A stretch of 49,467 nt of DNA from a virus: positions 1-49,467 of the IMG/VR virus record IMGVR_UViG_3300035701_003621; one strand, given 5' to 3'. This document shows, in pieces, positions 16,721 to 25,049 of this stretch; position 1 is the first letter of the stretch, and each line of letters begins with the position of its first letter. The position numbers and the translations under genes are program-made. The notes under the pieces were generated by a model. The model saw nothing but the letters and a program-made list of their open reading frames with translations. It had not been told where the DNA came from and searched no databases.

Positions 16721-17221
16721 TTACAGTTTTGAAATCCACGCTGTGTAGTTAATACCTGTTGCCCAAGTGCCCATGATAGTATGATAGCATCTGAGATACG
16801 GATAGATTGTACCATCATACTCATTGGTAAAGGGCAGTATATACTCATGTGACGTGGAAGCTAGAGTAGCGGGATTGCCTGTGGTCATTTTCCATCTTGT
16901 CATCATTTCACTAGACATAGCTACTCGTATTGCTGCAAGAGGAACTTCCCTAATGAAAGCCTTGGTTGTTCCTCCTCGTAACTCAATCATAAAAGACTGT
17001 CCTGATGCGCCAGTTCCAACTACTGCACCATTCCGGAGAGTCGTTCTTGCTAGTTGAACAACAAAAGCTCCCTGTGTCCAACCAGTACCTACATCAATAG
17101 TAACTACATTAGCAGTCCGGGCTCCTGCTACACCATCCCACTTAGTGGCCATTCCACTAGTGACAACTGTGCCTGCCGTTTTAAGAACCAAACCTGCATC
17201 ATATATTCTCTGTCTAAACAT
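16721..17221 (-). CDS. Putative capsid cement protein, Bbp16-like, copy 1
   Basis: 166 residues: FRQRIYDAGLVLKTAGTVVT, TIDVGTGWTQGAFVVQLA, ELRGGTTKAFIREVPLA, ILPFTNEYDGT and NYTAWISKL. It lies 13 nt after the capsid gene. The two copies differ by scattered substitutions and a few short gaps and keep the strand pattern, so both are probably functional and may occupy different lattice sites. Confidence 0.65.
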   Translation of the reverse strand: MFRQRIYDAGLVLKTAGTVVTSGMATKWDGVAGARTANVVTIDVGTGWTQGAFVVQLARTTLRNGAVVGTGASGQSFMIELRGGTTKAFIREVPLAAIRVAMSSEMMTRWKMTTGNPATLASTSHEYILPFTNEYDGTIYPYLRCYHTIMGTWATGINYTAWISKL

Positions 17222-17234
17222 TGTCAGTCCCCCC

Positions 17235-18173
17235 TTATGCCACTACTGCTGCGTCTTTGATGTAACGAAGACGAGCAGCGGACAATTCACGTTCAACGGC
17301 CAAGCAGATATCCCACTCAACCCTTGTCCGGAAGACAGGTTTGGACTGCATTTCACCGAGATCCTGTACCCTCATAGGAGCAGACTGAAGCATCTTCACA
17401 CCGGTAGGACCTGTGCTAATAGCATATATTGAAGTACCAACAGAAGATCCAGAAGCACAAGCCTCAGTGAAGTCCATAATTACTGCATTAGTTTCATCCT
17501 TATCAACTCCTACTATTGGGAGCCCGTTGTAATAAGCAACTCTCTGCCCAAAAGCATTCAGTTCATAAGTAATATAACCACCAACAGTAGTCAACCTAGC
17601 AGCTGCCGAAAGATACCTTTTAAGAGTCTTTGGCATAATCAAATGGGTTGGTTCTTCACAATAGTCACACAAAGCATCTAACTTGACTAACGAAAGAGCA
17701 TCGCCACTTGCAGTTGCTCCATTAGCAACTATACAAAGTGTCGTGTTTGTAATCTGTGATTGAAGACCATCAAAGGACTTCGGATCTGTATCTGAATTAC
17801 CCTTGATAATCTGTTTGCCAATATAAAGGGCCAATGCTTTAATCTTCAAAGCAACTGAATTGTCCCTTGCTGCTGGACCTGTAGTCCTAACAAAATAACT
17901 ATCCACATCAAGATCACCACCAGCGATCTTGAGTGTTACCTGCTCAACACCCACCTGCCCAGTCGACTCGGTATAAGCCTCATTGACTCCTCTAAATGCA
18001 ACACCAGGAAGAATTTTCTCACGATTATACTTATACGTGTTTCCTATAATAGTGTCAAATGGGAGAACCTGAAGCAATTCCGAAGACTTGGCAAACAGCT
18101 CCATTACGGTAGCCACATATACTTCGTCTCTACCTGCTGCTAATTTTGCAGCTTCCAAAAGAGTAAGTGCCAT
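17235..18173 (-). CDS. Major capsid protein (HK97 fold)
   Basis: 312 residues from the ATG at 18173; GGAGGA (18181-18186) is at the right spacing, and the frame open further upstream begins only with TTG. MALTLLEAAKLAAGRDEVY is a typical N-terminal helix. ILPGVAFRGVNEAYTES resembles an E-loop region, and LIMPKTLKRYLSAAARL with YYNGLPIVGVDKDE is the P-domain/A-domain signature of capsid proteins in this group. Position after portal and scaffold and before the cement genes supports it. No prohead protease is seen; the separate scaffold replaces a delta domain. Confidence 0.87.
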   Translation of the reverse strand: MALTLLEAAKLAAGRDEVYVATVMELFAKSSELLQVLPFDTIIGNTYKYNREKILPGVAFRGVNEAYTESTGQVGVEQVTLKIAGGDLDVDSYFVRTTGPAARDNSVALKIKALALYIGKQIIKGNSDTDPKSFDGLQSQITNTTLCIVANGATASGDALSLVKLDALCDYCEEPTHLIMPKTLKRYLSAAARLTTVGGYITYELNAFGQRVAYYNGLPIVGVDKDETNAVIMDFTEACASGSSVGTSIYAISTGPTGVKMLQSAPMRVQDLGEMQSKPVFRTRVEWDICLAVERELSAARLRYIKDAAVVA

Positions 18174-18182
18174 TTTTAAATC

Positions 18183-18330
18183 CTCCAATATTTTTTTTGT
18201 TATTAGGTCGAATAAAGGGAAAGTCCCAATAAGACCTAATTCTAAGCCTCACCGAGACTTTTTCTTTGATTCCATCAAAGAAAATAAACTATCCCTTATG
18301 GCTGACTACTTCTCCACCGGAGAATAGTTT
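18183..18330 (-). promoter_or_regulatory. Three stem-loops between scaffold and capsid genes
   Basis: In the leftward transcript: TTCTCC/GGAGAA (18310-18315 with 18319-18324), enclosed by AAACTAT/ATAGTTT (18286-18292 with 18324-18330); then TTTCTTTGAT/ATCAAAGAAA (18261-18270 with 18274-18283, loop of 3); then ATTAGGTC/GACCTAAT (18202-18209 with 18233-18240) enclosing GGGA/TCCC. None is followed by a T-run. They more likely protect or process the message so that capsid is made in excess over scaffold than terminate it. Confidence 0.5.
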
Positions 18331-18344
18331 AGTGCCCCAATTTC

Positions 18345-19109
18345 CTATTTTTGAGAGCCTTTCAAATGCATCACATGTAAACGCTCTTCAGCTGGAAGTT
18401 TCATTAAATCCGCTGAAGTTTTTCCTATATTAGAACCACTACTACCACCTAAACTATCTGACCCCTGAGCACCTTCAAATAAATAAGGATAATCCTGAGC
18501 CAATGATAAAGCCCACTCCTCAAAATCAATAGGCTTTTGAGGATCTTTACCAAAGATTAAATTCCCATGTTTCTTTGCTACTGGAGTTCCACCTTCTAAA
18601 ACCCAAACCTTTTTACCTAGATTTAAAATATGTTCCATAGCCCCTTTTCTAGGTTGTCCTGTTTTCAGTACTGCTTTCTGTATTTCTGAATCAATTAAGA
18701 CTGTTTCAAGTTGAGCATGTAATTCTATTTCTTTCTTTGTTGATTTCTCTAATGCTTTTGCTATTGATTCAATCTTTGAGTCATAATCTTTCTTCATTCG
18801 ATCAGTTCGTTCACTAAGAAGCTCTTCAACTTTACCTGAATCAATCTTCTTCTGATCTTCTAATCTCTGTCGTTCAGAGATAACTTTTTTAAACTCATCC
18901 GGATCAACTCCATCAAACTTCTTTTTCATTTCATCAAGTTGTTTCTGAAGTTCAATGTTATTGGAACGAAATTCTTTGACTTTATCCTGTGCTTTAAGAT
19001 CTACTCCATCAAGATCAAGATAAAATTTTCCCCCTTCTCCCTGAACATATAGTGCCTTTGTCCCTTCATCTATATCATCCAACGTTTCAATTACTGCTTT
19101 TAAAGCCAT
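18345..19109 (-). CDS. Head scaffold protein
   Basis: 254 residues from the ATG at 19109 (GGAGGTATTT before it). Residues 45-140 are a long charged coiled coil (IELQKQLDEMKKKFDGVDPD, KKDYDSKIESIAKALEK). The C-terminal part has ILNLGKKVWVLEGG, a Gly/Ser-rich stretch (GSDSLGGSSGSN) and a basic end (HLKGSQK). This order matches the Gp20-like scaffold proteins found between portal and capsid genes; a basic C-terminus contacts the capsid protein in several phages. Confidence 0.8.
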   Translation of the reverse strand: MALKAVIETLDDIDEGTKALYVQGEGGKFYLDLDGVDLKAQDKVKEFRSNNIELQKQLDEMKKKFDGVDPDEFKKVISERQRLEDQKKIDSGKVEELLSERTDRMKKDYDSKIESIAKALEKSTKKEIELHAQLETVLIDSEIQKAVLKTGQPRKGAMEHILNLGKKVWVLEGGTPVAKKHGNLIFGKDPQKPIDFEEWALSLAQDYPYLFEGAQGSDSLGGSSGSNIGKTSADLMKLPAEERLHVMHLKGSQK

Positions 19110-19141
19110 AAATACCTCCGGTATTTTTAAATTTGATATGC

Positions 19142-19170
19142 ATTCTAATTTATCTAGAACAGAAACACAA
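19142..19170 (-). promoter_or_regulatory. Candidate promoter for scaffold and capsid genes
   Basis: Read leftward: -35 TTGTGT (19170-19165), 17-nt spacer, -10 TAGAAT (19147-19142). The -10 matches five of six consensus bases, the -35 only three. It would start a message about 30 nt upstream of the scaffold gene. Confidence 0.4.
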
Positions 19171-19326
19171 GATGAAAAATACCACACTATTTAAAAGGAT
19201 TTTCAATAATGATTTCACAAGGTTAACAAAAACTTTTGAATTTACAATGAATTTTCAGTAAGTTTTGCTTCAAATCATATATATGGTGTATATATCCTAT
19301 CAGATTTCATTCAAAATGAATCTAAT

Positions 19327-19365
19327 TTTAAAAACGGCTGAGACCGTTCTAAAAAGAACGGTCTC
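19327..19365 (-). terminator. Rho-independent terminator after the portal gene
   Basis: A perfect 10-bp stem GAGACCGTTC/GAACGGTCTC (19340-19349 with 19356-19365, loop of 6) is followed on the leftward strand by AGCCGTTTTTAAAA. It lies about 100 nt past the portal stop codon. Confidence 0.75.
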
Positions 19366-19466
19366 GGAACTCCTTGTACGCATGGCACATGAGCTAATAT
19401 TTCTGAACTATAACTTGATTTGCTTGATTTGATTTAATTAATCTAATCCTATCCCTCTTGGGTGAC

Positions 19467-20957
19467 TTAGTCAGAAGCAGATCCGGCTGTCCTAGAATTT
19501 TGGGTTTTACCTTTTTGGATATTTTGGGTTCCTGTTTCACTTCCACCTCCTTTAACTTTTCCCTTCTTTCCCTTACCTGGAACTACATCAATACTTACTA
19601 TATTTTCCGTATCCTTTTCTATTAAGATTTTTTCCTGATCAATCGTCCTCTCTTCAGGAAGAATCTCACCAACCTGCAGATTATACAAGAATGTATCTAC
19701 TGATATTTTCCCTGCTTGCAAGGCCTGAATAAGAACCATAAAATCTTGTGAGTTCAATCTTGCTGAAATAAAATCTTTGTTCAACTTCAAATTTACTTCA
19801 TCAGGATCTACCTCATAATTCAACCAATAACATAAATAATGAACTATCTTTTTCAATCCTTCTTCATTTGAATTAACAATAGTAGACAATGTAGCAGAAT
19901 CACCTCTTCCTCTTAATATCAATGCTTCTGCTGACTCACCTACCCTTTTCTGTTCTTCAAGGATTCTTGCCCCCAAAATAGACATTTCCATTTTCATATC
20001 ATTTAAAGCTTCTCTAACTGATTTTAGTCCTTGTCCTGTAAATTCCATATAACCACATTTGGCATTTTCGTTAGTGGAAACTAAAGCCATTTCAGGACCA
20101 ACAGACAATCCTGATGCAAGAGAAAATCCAAAAGCAAAAGGGGTTGGAATAGCGCAATAATGCAACCCATGATAATAATCACATGAAACTTGAAAATGTT
20201 TAATATTAGCATATGCCAAATCAAGGAGAGGAGGCTTTGGTGGGTTCTTTGAATTATTTACAGCGCCTATGAAAGTACATGGAATTATATCCATTCTCTT
20301 TCCACCAAACCTTGTTGGTTCTAAAGGATCCCCAACCTTTTCCCATTCCTTTTCCCCCATTCTATATACTTGAACAATCAATCCATTTTGAGTAAGAGTA
20401 AACTCTCTAATTTGTTCTATAGAATCAAGGGTATAAGGATCATCAACATTTGGTACATGTACTATTTCACGAACAGTCAACCAAATTAATTGTTCCCTTC
20501 CACCAATTATAGCTGTCTGACAGTTAATTATATCCAAAGCAGTATAAACAGAAACATAAGGTTTTGGTTTTCCATCAACTGTTGCTTGACAATCTGCATA
20601 AAGAAGCAAGAACCCAGTGGATAAATTTTCATTGGAAACATTTGAGATAAGAACATCAAACGAAAGATCATCTATTGTAATTTGATTCATATAAGGCATT
20701 AGAACATCAGGAACAGACCAATTTGCCGGTTTTCTCATTATGGCCCCAAGGAGACCACTCCGAGTCCTATCAGTGGCATTATATAAGTAGCCTCTATTAA
20801 GATAAGACTTATAAGAAACAGCATCCTGTGTTCCTAACTGAGGCACATATTCAGTTCCTTTTCGTTTTATTGCCTCTTCCCCTGCCATTATATCCTTTAA
20901 AAGTAGCCAAGCTTTCGTCCGATTCTGATAAGGTAACCCAACACTATCTATAGGCAT
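19467..20957 (-). CDS. Portal protein (DUF4055 family)
   Basis: 496 residues, the usual length. AWLLLKDIMAGEEAIKRKG, SYKSYLNRGYLYNATDRTRS and LGAIMRKPANW are the N-terminal signature of DUF4055 portal proteins. FIGAVNNSKNPPKPPLLDLA and VGESAEALILRGRGDSATLS follow in the right order. The C-terminus is a Lys/Gly-rich tail (VPGKGKKGKVKGGGSE). Twelve copies are expected to form the DNA channel at one capsid vertex. No terminase gene precedes it, unlike most phages. Confidence 0.87.
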   Translation of the reverse strand: MPIDSVGLPYQNRTKAWLLLKDIMAGEEAIKRKGTEYVPQLGTQDAVSYKSYLNRGYLYNATDRTRSGLLGAIMRKPANWSVPDVLMPYMNQITIDDLSFDVLISNVSNENLSTGFLLLYADCQATVDGKPKPYVSVYTALDIINCQTAIIGGREQLIWLTVREIVHVPNVDDPYTLDSIEQIREFTLTQNGLIVQVYRMGEKEWEKVGDPLEPTRFGGKRMDIIPCTFIGAVNNSKNPPKPPLLDLAYANIKHFQVSCDYYHGLHYCAIPTPFAFGFSLASGLSVGPEMALVSTNENAKCGYMEFTGQGLKSVREALNDMKMEMSILGARILEEQKRVGESAEALILRGRGDSATLSTIVNSNEEGLKKIVHYLCYWLNYEVDPDEVNLKLNKDFISARLNSQDFMVLIQALQAGKISVDTFLYNLQVGEILPEERTIDQEKILIEKDTENIVSIDVVPGKGKKGKVKGGGSETGTQNIQKGKTQNSRTAGSASD

Positions 20958-20986
20958 AATTTATTCTCCTTATATCCTTTATCTCT

Positions 20987-21337
20987 TTAAACTATTTCTC
21001 CAAAGTGATGAAAATAACCAAATCCTAAAACCTTATAATCGTCAAATCTGGAATCCTCTTCACACAAAGCTAAAGTTGCCAAATTCTCAGCCAAAATAGT
21101 TTCGAATATCATCTCAGTATATTCTAATATTTGACCATCATCTAATTGACAAAAAGTTCTAGGATGAGCTTCAATTCGTTCAGGTCCTGCTCCTCTATCC
21201 TTTTTCTTTCTTAACCATGCAAACTGTTTGTAGGAATAAAAGAACTTACCCCTTAATATTTTCCCAGGGGGAAGAGCATTATATAAAATATTCCCATCTT
21301 CCTGTGCCTTTTTAATCTGCTCATCAAAGTTTGACAT
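20987..21337 (-). CDS. Unknown phage protein upstream of portal
   Basis: 116 residues with an N-terminal helix (FDEQIKKAQEDGNILYNAL), a basic middle (RKKKDRGAGPERIEAHPR) and a C-terminal end GFGYFHHFGEIV. No family recognised. Between the PHP gene (8 nt away) and the portal gene (29 nt away), so it may belong to either module. Confidence 0.6.
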   Translation of the reverse strand: MSNFDEQIKKAQEDGNILYNALPPGKILRGKFFYSYKQFAWLRKKKDRGAGPERIEAHPRTFCQLDDGQILEYTEMIFETILAENLATLALCEEDSRFDDYKVLGFGYFHHFGEIV

Positions 21338-21345
21338 TTATTACC

Positions 21346-21960
21346 TCACAAAAGAACACAATATCTTGATTCTACAGCTCGATCAAGTTCTTCCCTTGTA
21401 TGAATATCCGATCCAACTACACCTTTTTTAGACAGTTCATTGTATTCAATTAAAATAGAATACTTTCTTGCTACCAAAGCAAGCTCAGTAAACATCCCTG
21501 GATCATTTCCTTTTCTTAATGGGTGAGCCCAAACTCTTACCTGTTTTTCTTTATCGTAAGGACAAGAAAAACAAGTAGTCATAGCTGCTTTATAATGATC
21601 ATCCCATTTATTAAATCCATGATCGGCCAAAAGAATAATATCGACACATGAGGACAATACTGATGGGCAGTTCAGTCTTCCATCATACATAACCTTTGCT
21701 TCTACTCCAACAAATCCTTTTATTTCATATTTCTTACTATGATAATTAATTGAATCAACATAATCACTAAAATCATAAGACATATCATGTTCTCTTACAT
21801 GCTCTGTAAAAAATAAATATTGAATTTTACGTTTTCTTGCTTCAACAAAGTAATCTTCCACAGAAAGTTCTCCATCAGAAAACCACGTATGGAGATGAAA
21901 TAAATAGCAAAACGGGTTACTTATAATTTCTTTAAATTGATGAATGGAAAGGGACATCAT
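21346..21960 (-). CDS. PHP-domain metal-dependent phosphoesterase
   Basis: 204 residues. FHLHTWFSDGELSVEDY carries the first PHP motif (HxH...D), YLFFTEHVREHD the second, VGVEAKVMYDGR a metal glutamate, ILLADHGFN and WAHPLRKGND further histidines, and VVGSDIHTREELDRA the final SDxH. All expected metal ligands appear present. The family hydrolyses phosphoesters, as in histidinol phosphatase. Following an ATP-grasp gene in a sugar cluster, it may dephosphorylate an intermediate; the substrate is unknown. Its first 29 nt overlap the end of the endonuclease gene. Confidence 0.82.
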   Translation of the reverse strand: MMSLSIHQFKEIISNPFCYLFHLHTWFSDGELSVEDYFVEARKRKIQYLFFTEHVREHDMSYDFSDYVDSINYHSKKYEIKGFVGVEAKVMYDGRLNCPSVLSSCVDIILLADHGFNKWDDHYKAAMTTCFSCPYDKEKQVRVWAHPLRKGNDPGMFTELALVARKYSILIEYNELSKKGVVGSDIHTREELDRAVESRYCVLL

Positions 21961-22597
21961 TTTCTCCAGAAAATCGTAGGTTCATTAGTTCACTATAATA
22001 TTCTTGCCAATATTTCATTTTACTTACCTTTATTTTTGTATGACATGATCTACATAATGTAATTAAATTCATTTCATCATTATTACTAATATCATAATCT
22101 ATATGATGAACATCTTTTCCCTTTCCCCCACATTTTTGACAAGTATGATCATCCCTTATTCTTATTTTCTCTCTAATCTCATAAAATTCTTCTGGATAAG
22201 GATTTGGTCCTTTTCCATCAATATAAAAAGGAGAATTAGAACCACAGAATTTGGGATTTCCTTTTCTTGTCTTACTCATCTTATCTCTTGATTCTTTAGT
22301 GTGAGTTTTTCCATAAAAACCGTTCTTTTCTCCTATAGTTGCTTCTCTTTTTTTATCTCTTGTTTCTTGTGTATCCTTTCTTCCCTTTCTAAATTCACTT
22401 ATCTTATCTCTTGTTTCTTGTGTTCTTTTTAATCCCTTTAATTTTTTACTTAGTTTATCCCTTGTTTCTTCAGATACAATTCTTCCTTTTGATTTTTTAC
22501 TCAACTTATCTCTTGTTTCCTTACTTGGAGATTTTCCTTTTTGTTTTTCACTCATTTTCTTTCTTGATTCTTCTGTATGTTTACTTCCCTTTCTCAT
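21932..22597 (-). CDS. NUMOD3/HNH homing endonuclease
   Basis: 221 residues from the ATG at 22597 (GGAG spaced 6 nt). Residues 1-115 contain six or seven repeats of the NUMOD3 type, each close to TRDKLSKKSKG, a DNA-binding region of phage homing enzymes. Residues 145-190 are an HNH domain: CQKCGGKGKDVHHIDYD, then NLITLCRSCHTKI. Such genes are selfish elements that copy themselves by cutting DNA. It lies between the ATP-grasp and PHP genes; no intron boundary is visible, so it looks free-standing. Confidence 0.9.
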   Translation of the reverse strand: MRKGSKHTEESRKKMSEKQKGKSPSKETRDKLSKKSKGRIVSEETRDKLSKKLKGLKRTQETRDKISEFRKGRKDTQETRDKKREATIGEKNGFYGKTHTKESRDKMSKTRKGNPKFCGSNSPFYIDGKGPNPYPEEFYEIREKIRIRDDHTCQKCGGKGKDVHHIDYDISNNDEMNLITLCRSCHTKIKVSKMKYWQEYYSELMNLRFSGENDVPFHSSI

Positions 22598-22611
22598 TCT
22601 AATCTCCAAAA

Positions 22612-23733
22612 TTAAATAGAAAAACAGAACTCCCCATCCTCTGTTACTCCAATTCCTCCCCAATATCTTACAAATCTACCCCCTGCTTTATTTTTAATCA
22701 CAGGAACAAATACATCCTCTCCCAATCTTTCCAATACACAAGCCCATATCATATTAAAATTTGTTCCCACTAGTGAAGCAACCATTGTTCCTTGAATTCT
22801 TGGATTACATTCAACTAATTTAGGAACCTTATCTTCATCCTCCCTAAATTGAAAACCAAAACAATATGATAAATTTAAAACATTAGCTAAATCTAAACAT
22901 TGTTTTTCCATCTTTTTATTGGTTATGATGGTTGTATCAAATGATATTCCTGATCTTACTTCATCTCTTCTCCTTGGAATCACCAAACTTCCCTGTCTTC
23001 CCTTCCATACATCAACCGTATATTCTATTCCTGGAAGATATTCCATGGCAATCAAAGTAGGAAACTGAGGACATTTCTGCAATGTATCCAATAAAAAGGA
23101 AAGAGTACATTCTCCAACAGGTGGTTGATCTTTAAGAAAATCAGTAAGAGGATTCTCACTAACAATTCTTATCCCTCTTCCTCCATTGGAAATAGGGGGT
23201 TTGACAACAAACGGTTTATCAGGATAACCTAAATATTTTGCTGTATAAACTAAATCATTTGCATTATCAAATTCTTTATACTTTGCCATTGGAATATCTA
23301 AACTAGAAGCAATATCATATAATATCTTCTTATCATTCACAGAAGATATATCATTACAATTATTTAATGGACAAGCAAGTCTGTCTAAAATGTCCTTCGT
23401 TCCTATACTAGGAAGAATAATACTTTCATTTATTGTTTGTGGGAGAATAACATCTACACATTCTGCTTCACAGATATGTTCTATTTGTCTAATATATTCT
23501 TCACTATCATTGAATGGATGTGGGACCACATAAAATTTATCTACTAAAAATTTACCCACCGCTTTTTCATTAAGATCAGTTCCTATTATTCTCAAATTGG
23601 TACATTCACAAGCACCTTGTTTCAAAGCAAACAGAGTTCCTACAGTTCCTGGGGCACCCACCCCTGTAAGAAGAACAGTTGTAAAATTCCTTAAATGACT
23701 TTTACTTTGTGCTCTAATGTAGTTGACCTTCAT
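22612..23733 (-). CDS. ATP-grasp ligase (carbamoyl-phosphate-synthase-like)
   Basis: 373 residues from the ATG at 23733 (AGGGG upstream); an in-frame ATG at 23778 lacks a ribosome site. VLLTGVGAPGTVGTLFALK is the Rossmann-like N-terminal domain, PFVVKPPISNGGRGIRIV the ATP loop, LIAMEYLPGIEYTVDVWK the central lid, and KLVECNPRIQGTMVAS the catalytic E-x-N-P-R. The family joins a carboxylate to an amine at the cost of ATP. Copies in surface-sugar clusters are common, with substrates rarely known. An amide linkage on a sugar acid is one possibility. Confidence 0.85.
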   Translation of the reverse strand: MKVNYIRAQSKSHLRNFTTVLLTGVGAPGTVGTLFALKQGACECTNLRIIGTDLNEKAVGKFLVDKFYVVPHPFNDSEEYIRQIEHICEAECVDVILPQTINESIILPSIGTKDILDRLACPLNNCNDISSVNDKKILYDIASSLDIPMAKYKEFDNANDLVYTAKYLGYPDKPFVVKPPISNGGRGIRIVSENPLTDFLKDQPPVGECTLSFLLDTLQKCPQFPTLIAMEYLPGIEYTVDVWKGRQGSLVIPRRRDEVRSGISFDTTIITNKKMEKQCLDLANVLNLSYCFGFQFREDEDKVPKLVECNPRIQGTMVASLVGTNFNMIWACVLERLGEDVFVPVIKNKAGGRFVRYWGGIGVTEDGEFCFSI

Positions 23734-23749
23734 GACAATCCCCTTAATA

Positions 23750-23887
23750 TCATTTCCTCTTTTTTGGTTTCCATCCATGCTCTATTGCGTTTAAAACACG
23801 AAGATACTTTTTCGGATTCTTCGACTTCCCAACAACCTTACCTGTTTTCTTCAATACAACCGCATTTCCTCTAATCTTATAGGGCAT
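23750..23887 (-). CDS. Small basic phage protein, 45 residues
   Basis: A short frame with AGGATGAA before its ATG (23885-23887). It reads MPYKIRGNAVVLKKTGKVVG and ends in a Lys/Arg-rich tail with KKYLRVLNAIEHGWKPKKRK. Short proteins of the MPYK...KKYLRALN type are frequent in phages and may bind nucleic acid. The last 28 nt before the ATP-grasp start overlap nothing, so both fit one message. Confidence 0.62.
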   Translation of the reverse strand: MPYKIRGNAVVLKKTGKVVGKSKNPKKYLRVLNAIEHGWKPKKRK

Positions 23888-23898
23888 TTCATCCTACC

Positions 23899-24006
23899 TT
23901 ACATATTATCTATGTCCCCTTTCAACCAGCAAACTAATTTACCTAACCAATAAGAAAGAAAAACCCAAAAAATCAAAACAATAATAAATATTAAAACTGT
24001 CCACAA
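23899..24006 (-). CDS. Possible one-helix membrane miniprotein, 35 residues
   Basis: An open frame that starts at TTG inside the 3' end of the glycosyltransferase gene and ends 11 nt before the 45-residue gene. It reads a single membrane helix (VLIFIIVLIFWVFLSYW) then GKLVCWLKGDIDNM. The helix followed by a charged tail looks like a real miniprotein, but there is no clear ribosome site and the start is a guess. Confidence 0.35.
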   Translation of the reverse strand: MWTVLIFIIVLIFWVFLSYWLGKLVCWLKGDIDNM

Positions 24007-24962
24007 AGTAAATACACCGTTTCGTAAAGAAACTTTAATCGGTCTTCAATACTATGATTTTCCCAAACAAATCTTCTTCCTTCTTGTTTAATTTCTTGAT
24101 ACATTTCAGGATCTTCTAATACACAATCTATTACATCAAAAACAGTTTCTTTAGTTATTGGAAGATAATGCTTATCAGGGATAAATCCAGCTAAATCCAT
24201 ATCAGATACTCTATTACATATTAATAATGAACCTGCTGCTGGAATCTCAAATGCTTTTGTTATAGCATAATTATAAATCCCTGATTCTGTTACACAACAT
24301 TGAAATTTATTCAATAATTTCGCATATCTATCACCAATGAATTTAAAACTATCACGAATTGTAGGGAATGGAGGTGGAATATAAATTATTTTATTAGGAT
24401 CTCTATGTCTCACTATATATTCACGAATTGGATAAACAGCAGGATGAAGAGCCCCAGACAATAAACAAAGATTTGTTGGATTATCTAAGGTAGGAAGAGA
24501 AACAAATCGTTCATAAGGACCAAAGAAATCAGGCATGAACTCCATTTTATCAAGAAATTCAGGATGGCATTGTTTAAAATATTCAACACTGGGACTGATT
24601 ATTAAATTAAACCTTTCAAATAATTCTCTTACTTCATCACCAAACTTATTATTCACTGACACAAGCTTCTTTTGTACTTCCTCCTCTATTATTATCCCTG
24701 TCATATCATAAGGATGAACATCTCTAAGATATGAAACTACTTTTGTTCCTTTATCTAACTTCCTAATATAATCCATGAATAATCCTAGACGATCCCATTG
24801 TGGAACGGCAAATAAGAATAGAAATTCAGGATCAGTAACTAAATCCTCTGTACTATAATGAACTGTAGCTCCAATTTGATCAGCAAATCGTTCTAGTAAA
24901 AGAATATAAAAATCAGTATAACGTGTTTTATATGTTTCAGGACAAAGAATATATCTATTCAT
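23991..24962 (-). CDS. CgeB-like GT-B glycosyltransferase, paralogue of 26439-27347
   Basis: 323 residues beginning MNRYILCPETYKTRYTDFYI. VVSYLRDVHPYD, LIISPSVEYFKQCHPEFLDK and MPDFFGPYERF build the first domain. LCLLSGALHPAVYPIREYI, YNYAITKAFEIPAAGSLLIC and DPEMYQEIKQEGRRFVWENH build the C-terminal donor domain, the last part being the CgeB/Glyco_trans_1_2 ending. The paralogue shares each of these blocks. Only a weak ribosome site precedes the ATG. Confidence 0.8.
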   Translation of the reverse strand: MNRYILCPETYKTRYTDFYILLLERFADQIGATVHYSTEDLVTDPEFLFLFAVPQWDRLGLFMDYIRKLDKGTKVVSYLRDVHPYDMTGIIIEEEVQKKLVSVNNKFGDEVRELFERFNLIISPSVEYFKQCHPEFLDKMEFMPDFFGPYERFVSLPTLDNPTNLCLLSGALHPAVYPIREYIVRHRDPNKIIYIPPPFPTIRDSFKFIGDRYAKLLNKFQCCVTESGIYNYAITKAFEIPAAGSLLICNRVSDMDLAGFIPDKHYLPITKETVFDVIDCVLEDPEMYQEIKQEGRRFVWENHSIEDRLKFLYETVYLLCGQF

Positions 24963-25049
24963 ATATATTCACAATCATAAAACAAAGAAAAACACAAGAT
25001 AGAAATAAATTTTTCCATTATAGTCCTCAATTCTCAAATAATTACAACA

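Larger units (their letters stand above)
19110..19466. other. Intergenic region between portal and scaffold genes
   Basis: 357 nt without a gene. It holds a terminator for the portal side (19327-19365), a candidate promoter for the scaffold/capsid unit (19142-19170) and AT-rich sequence with a short palindrome around 19304-19323 (TTCATTCAAAATGAATC). Head-protein expression is probably reset here. Confidence 0.6.

Noticed and set aside
16180-17221. Variable/template repeat pair of a diversity-generating retroelement (Bbp16-like genes recall phage BPP-1)
   Set aside because: Differences between the copies are spread throughout and not adenine-specific, and no reverse transcriptase is present.
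19374-19394. Similarity of CTTGTACGCATGGCACAT to CTTGTAACGCTCATGGCACAT near 49183
   Set aside because: It needs two gaps to align and the contexts differ; could be chance.
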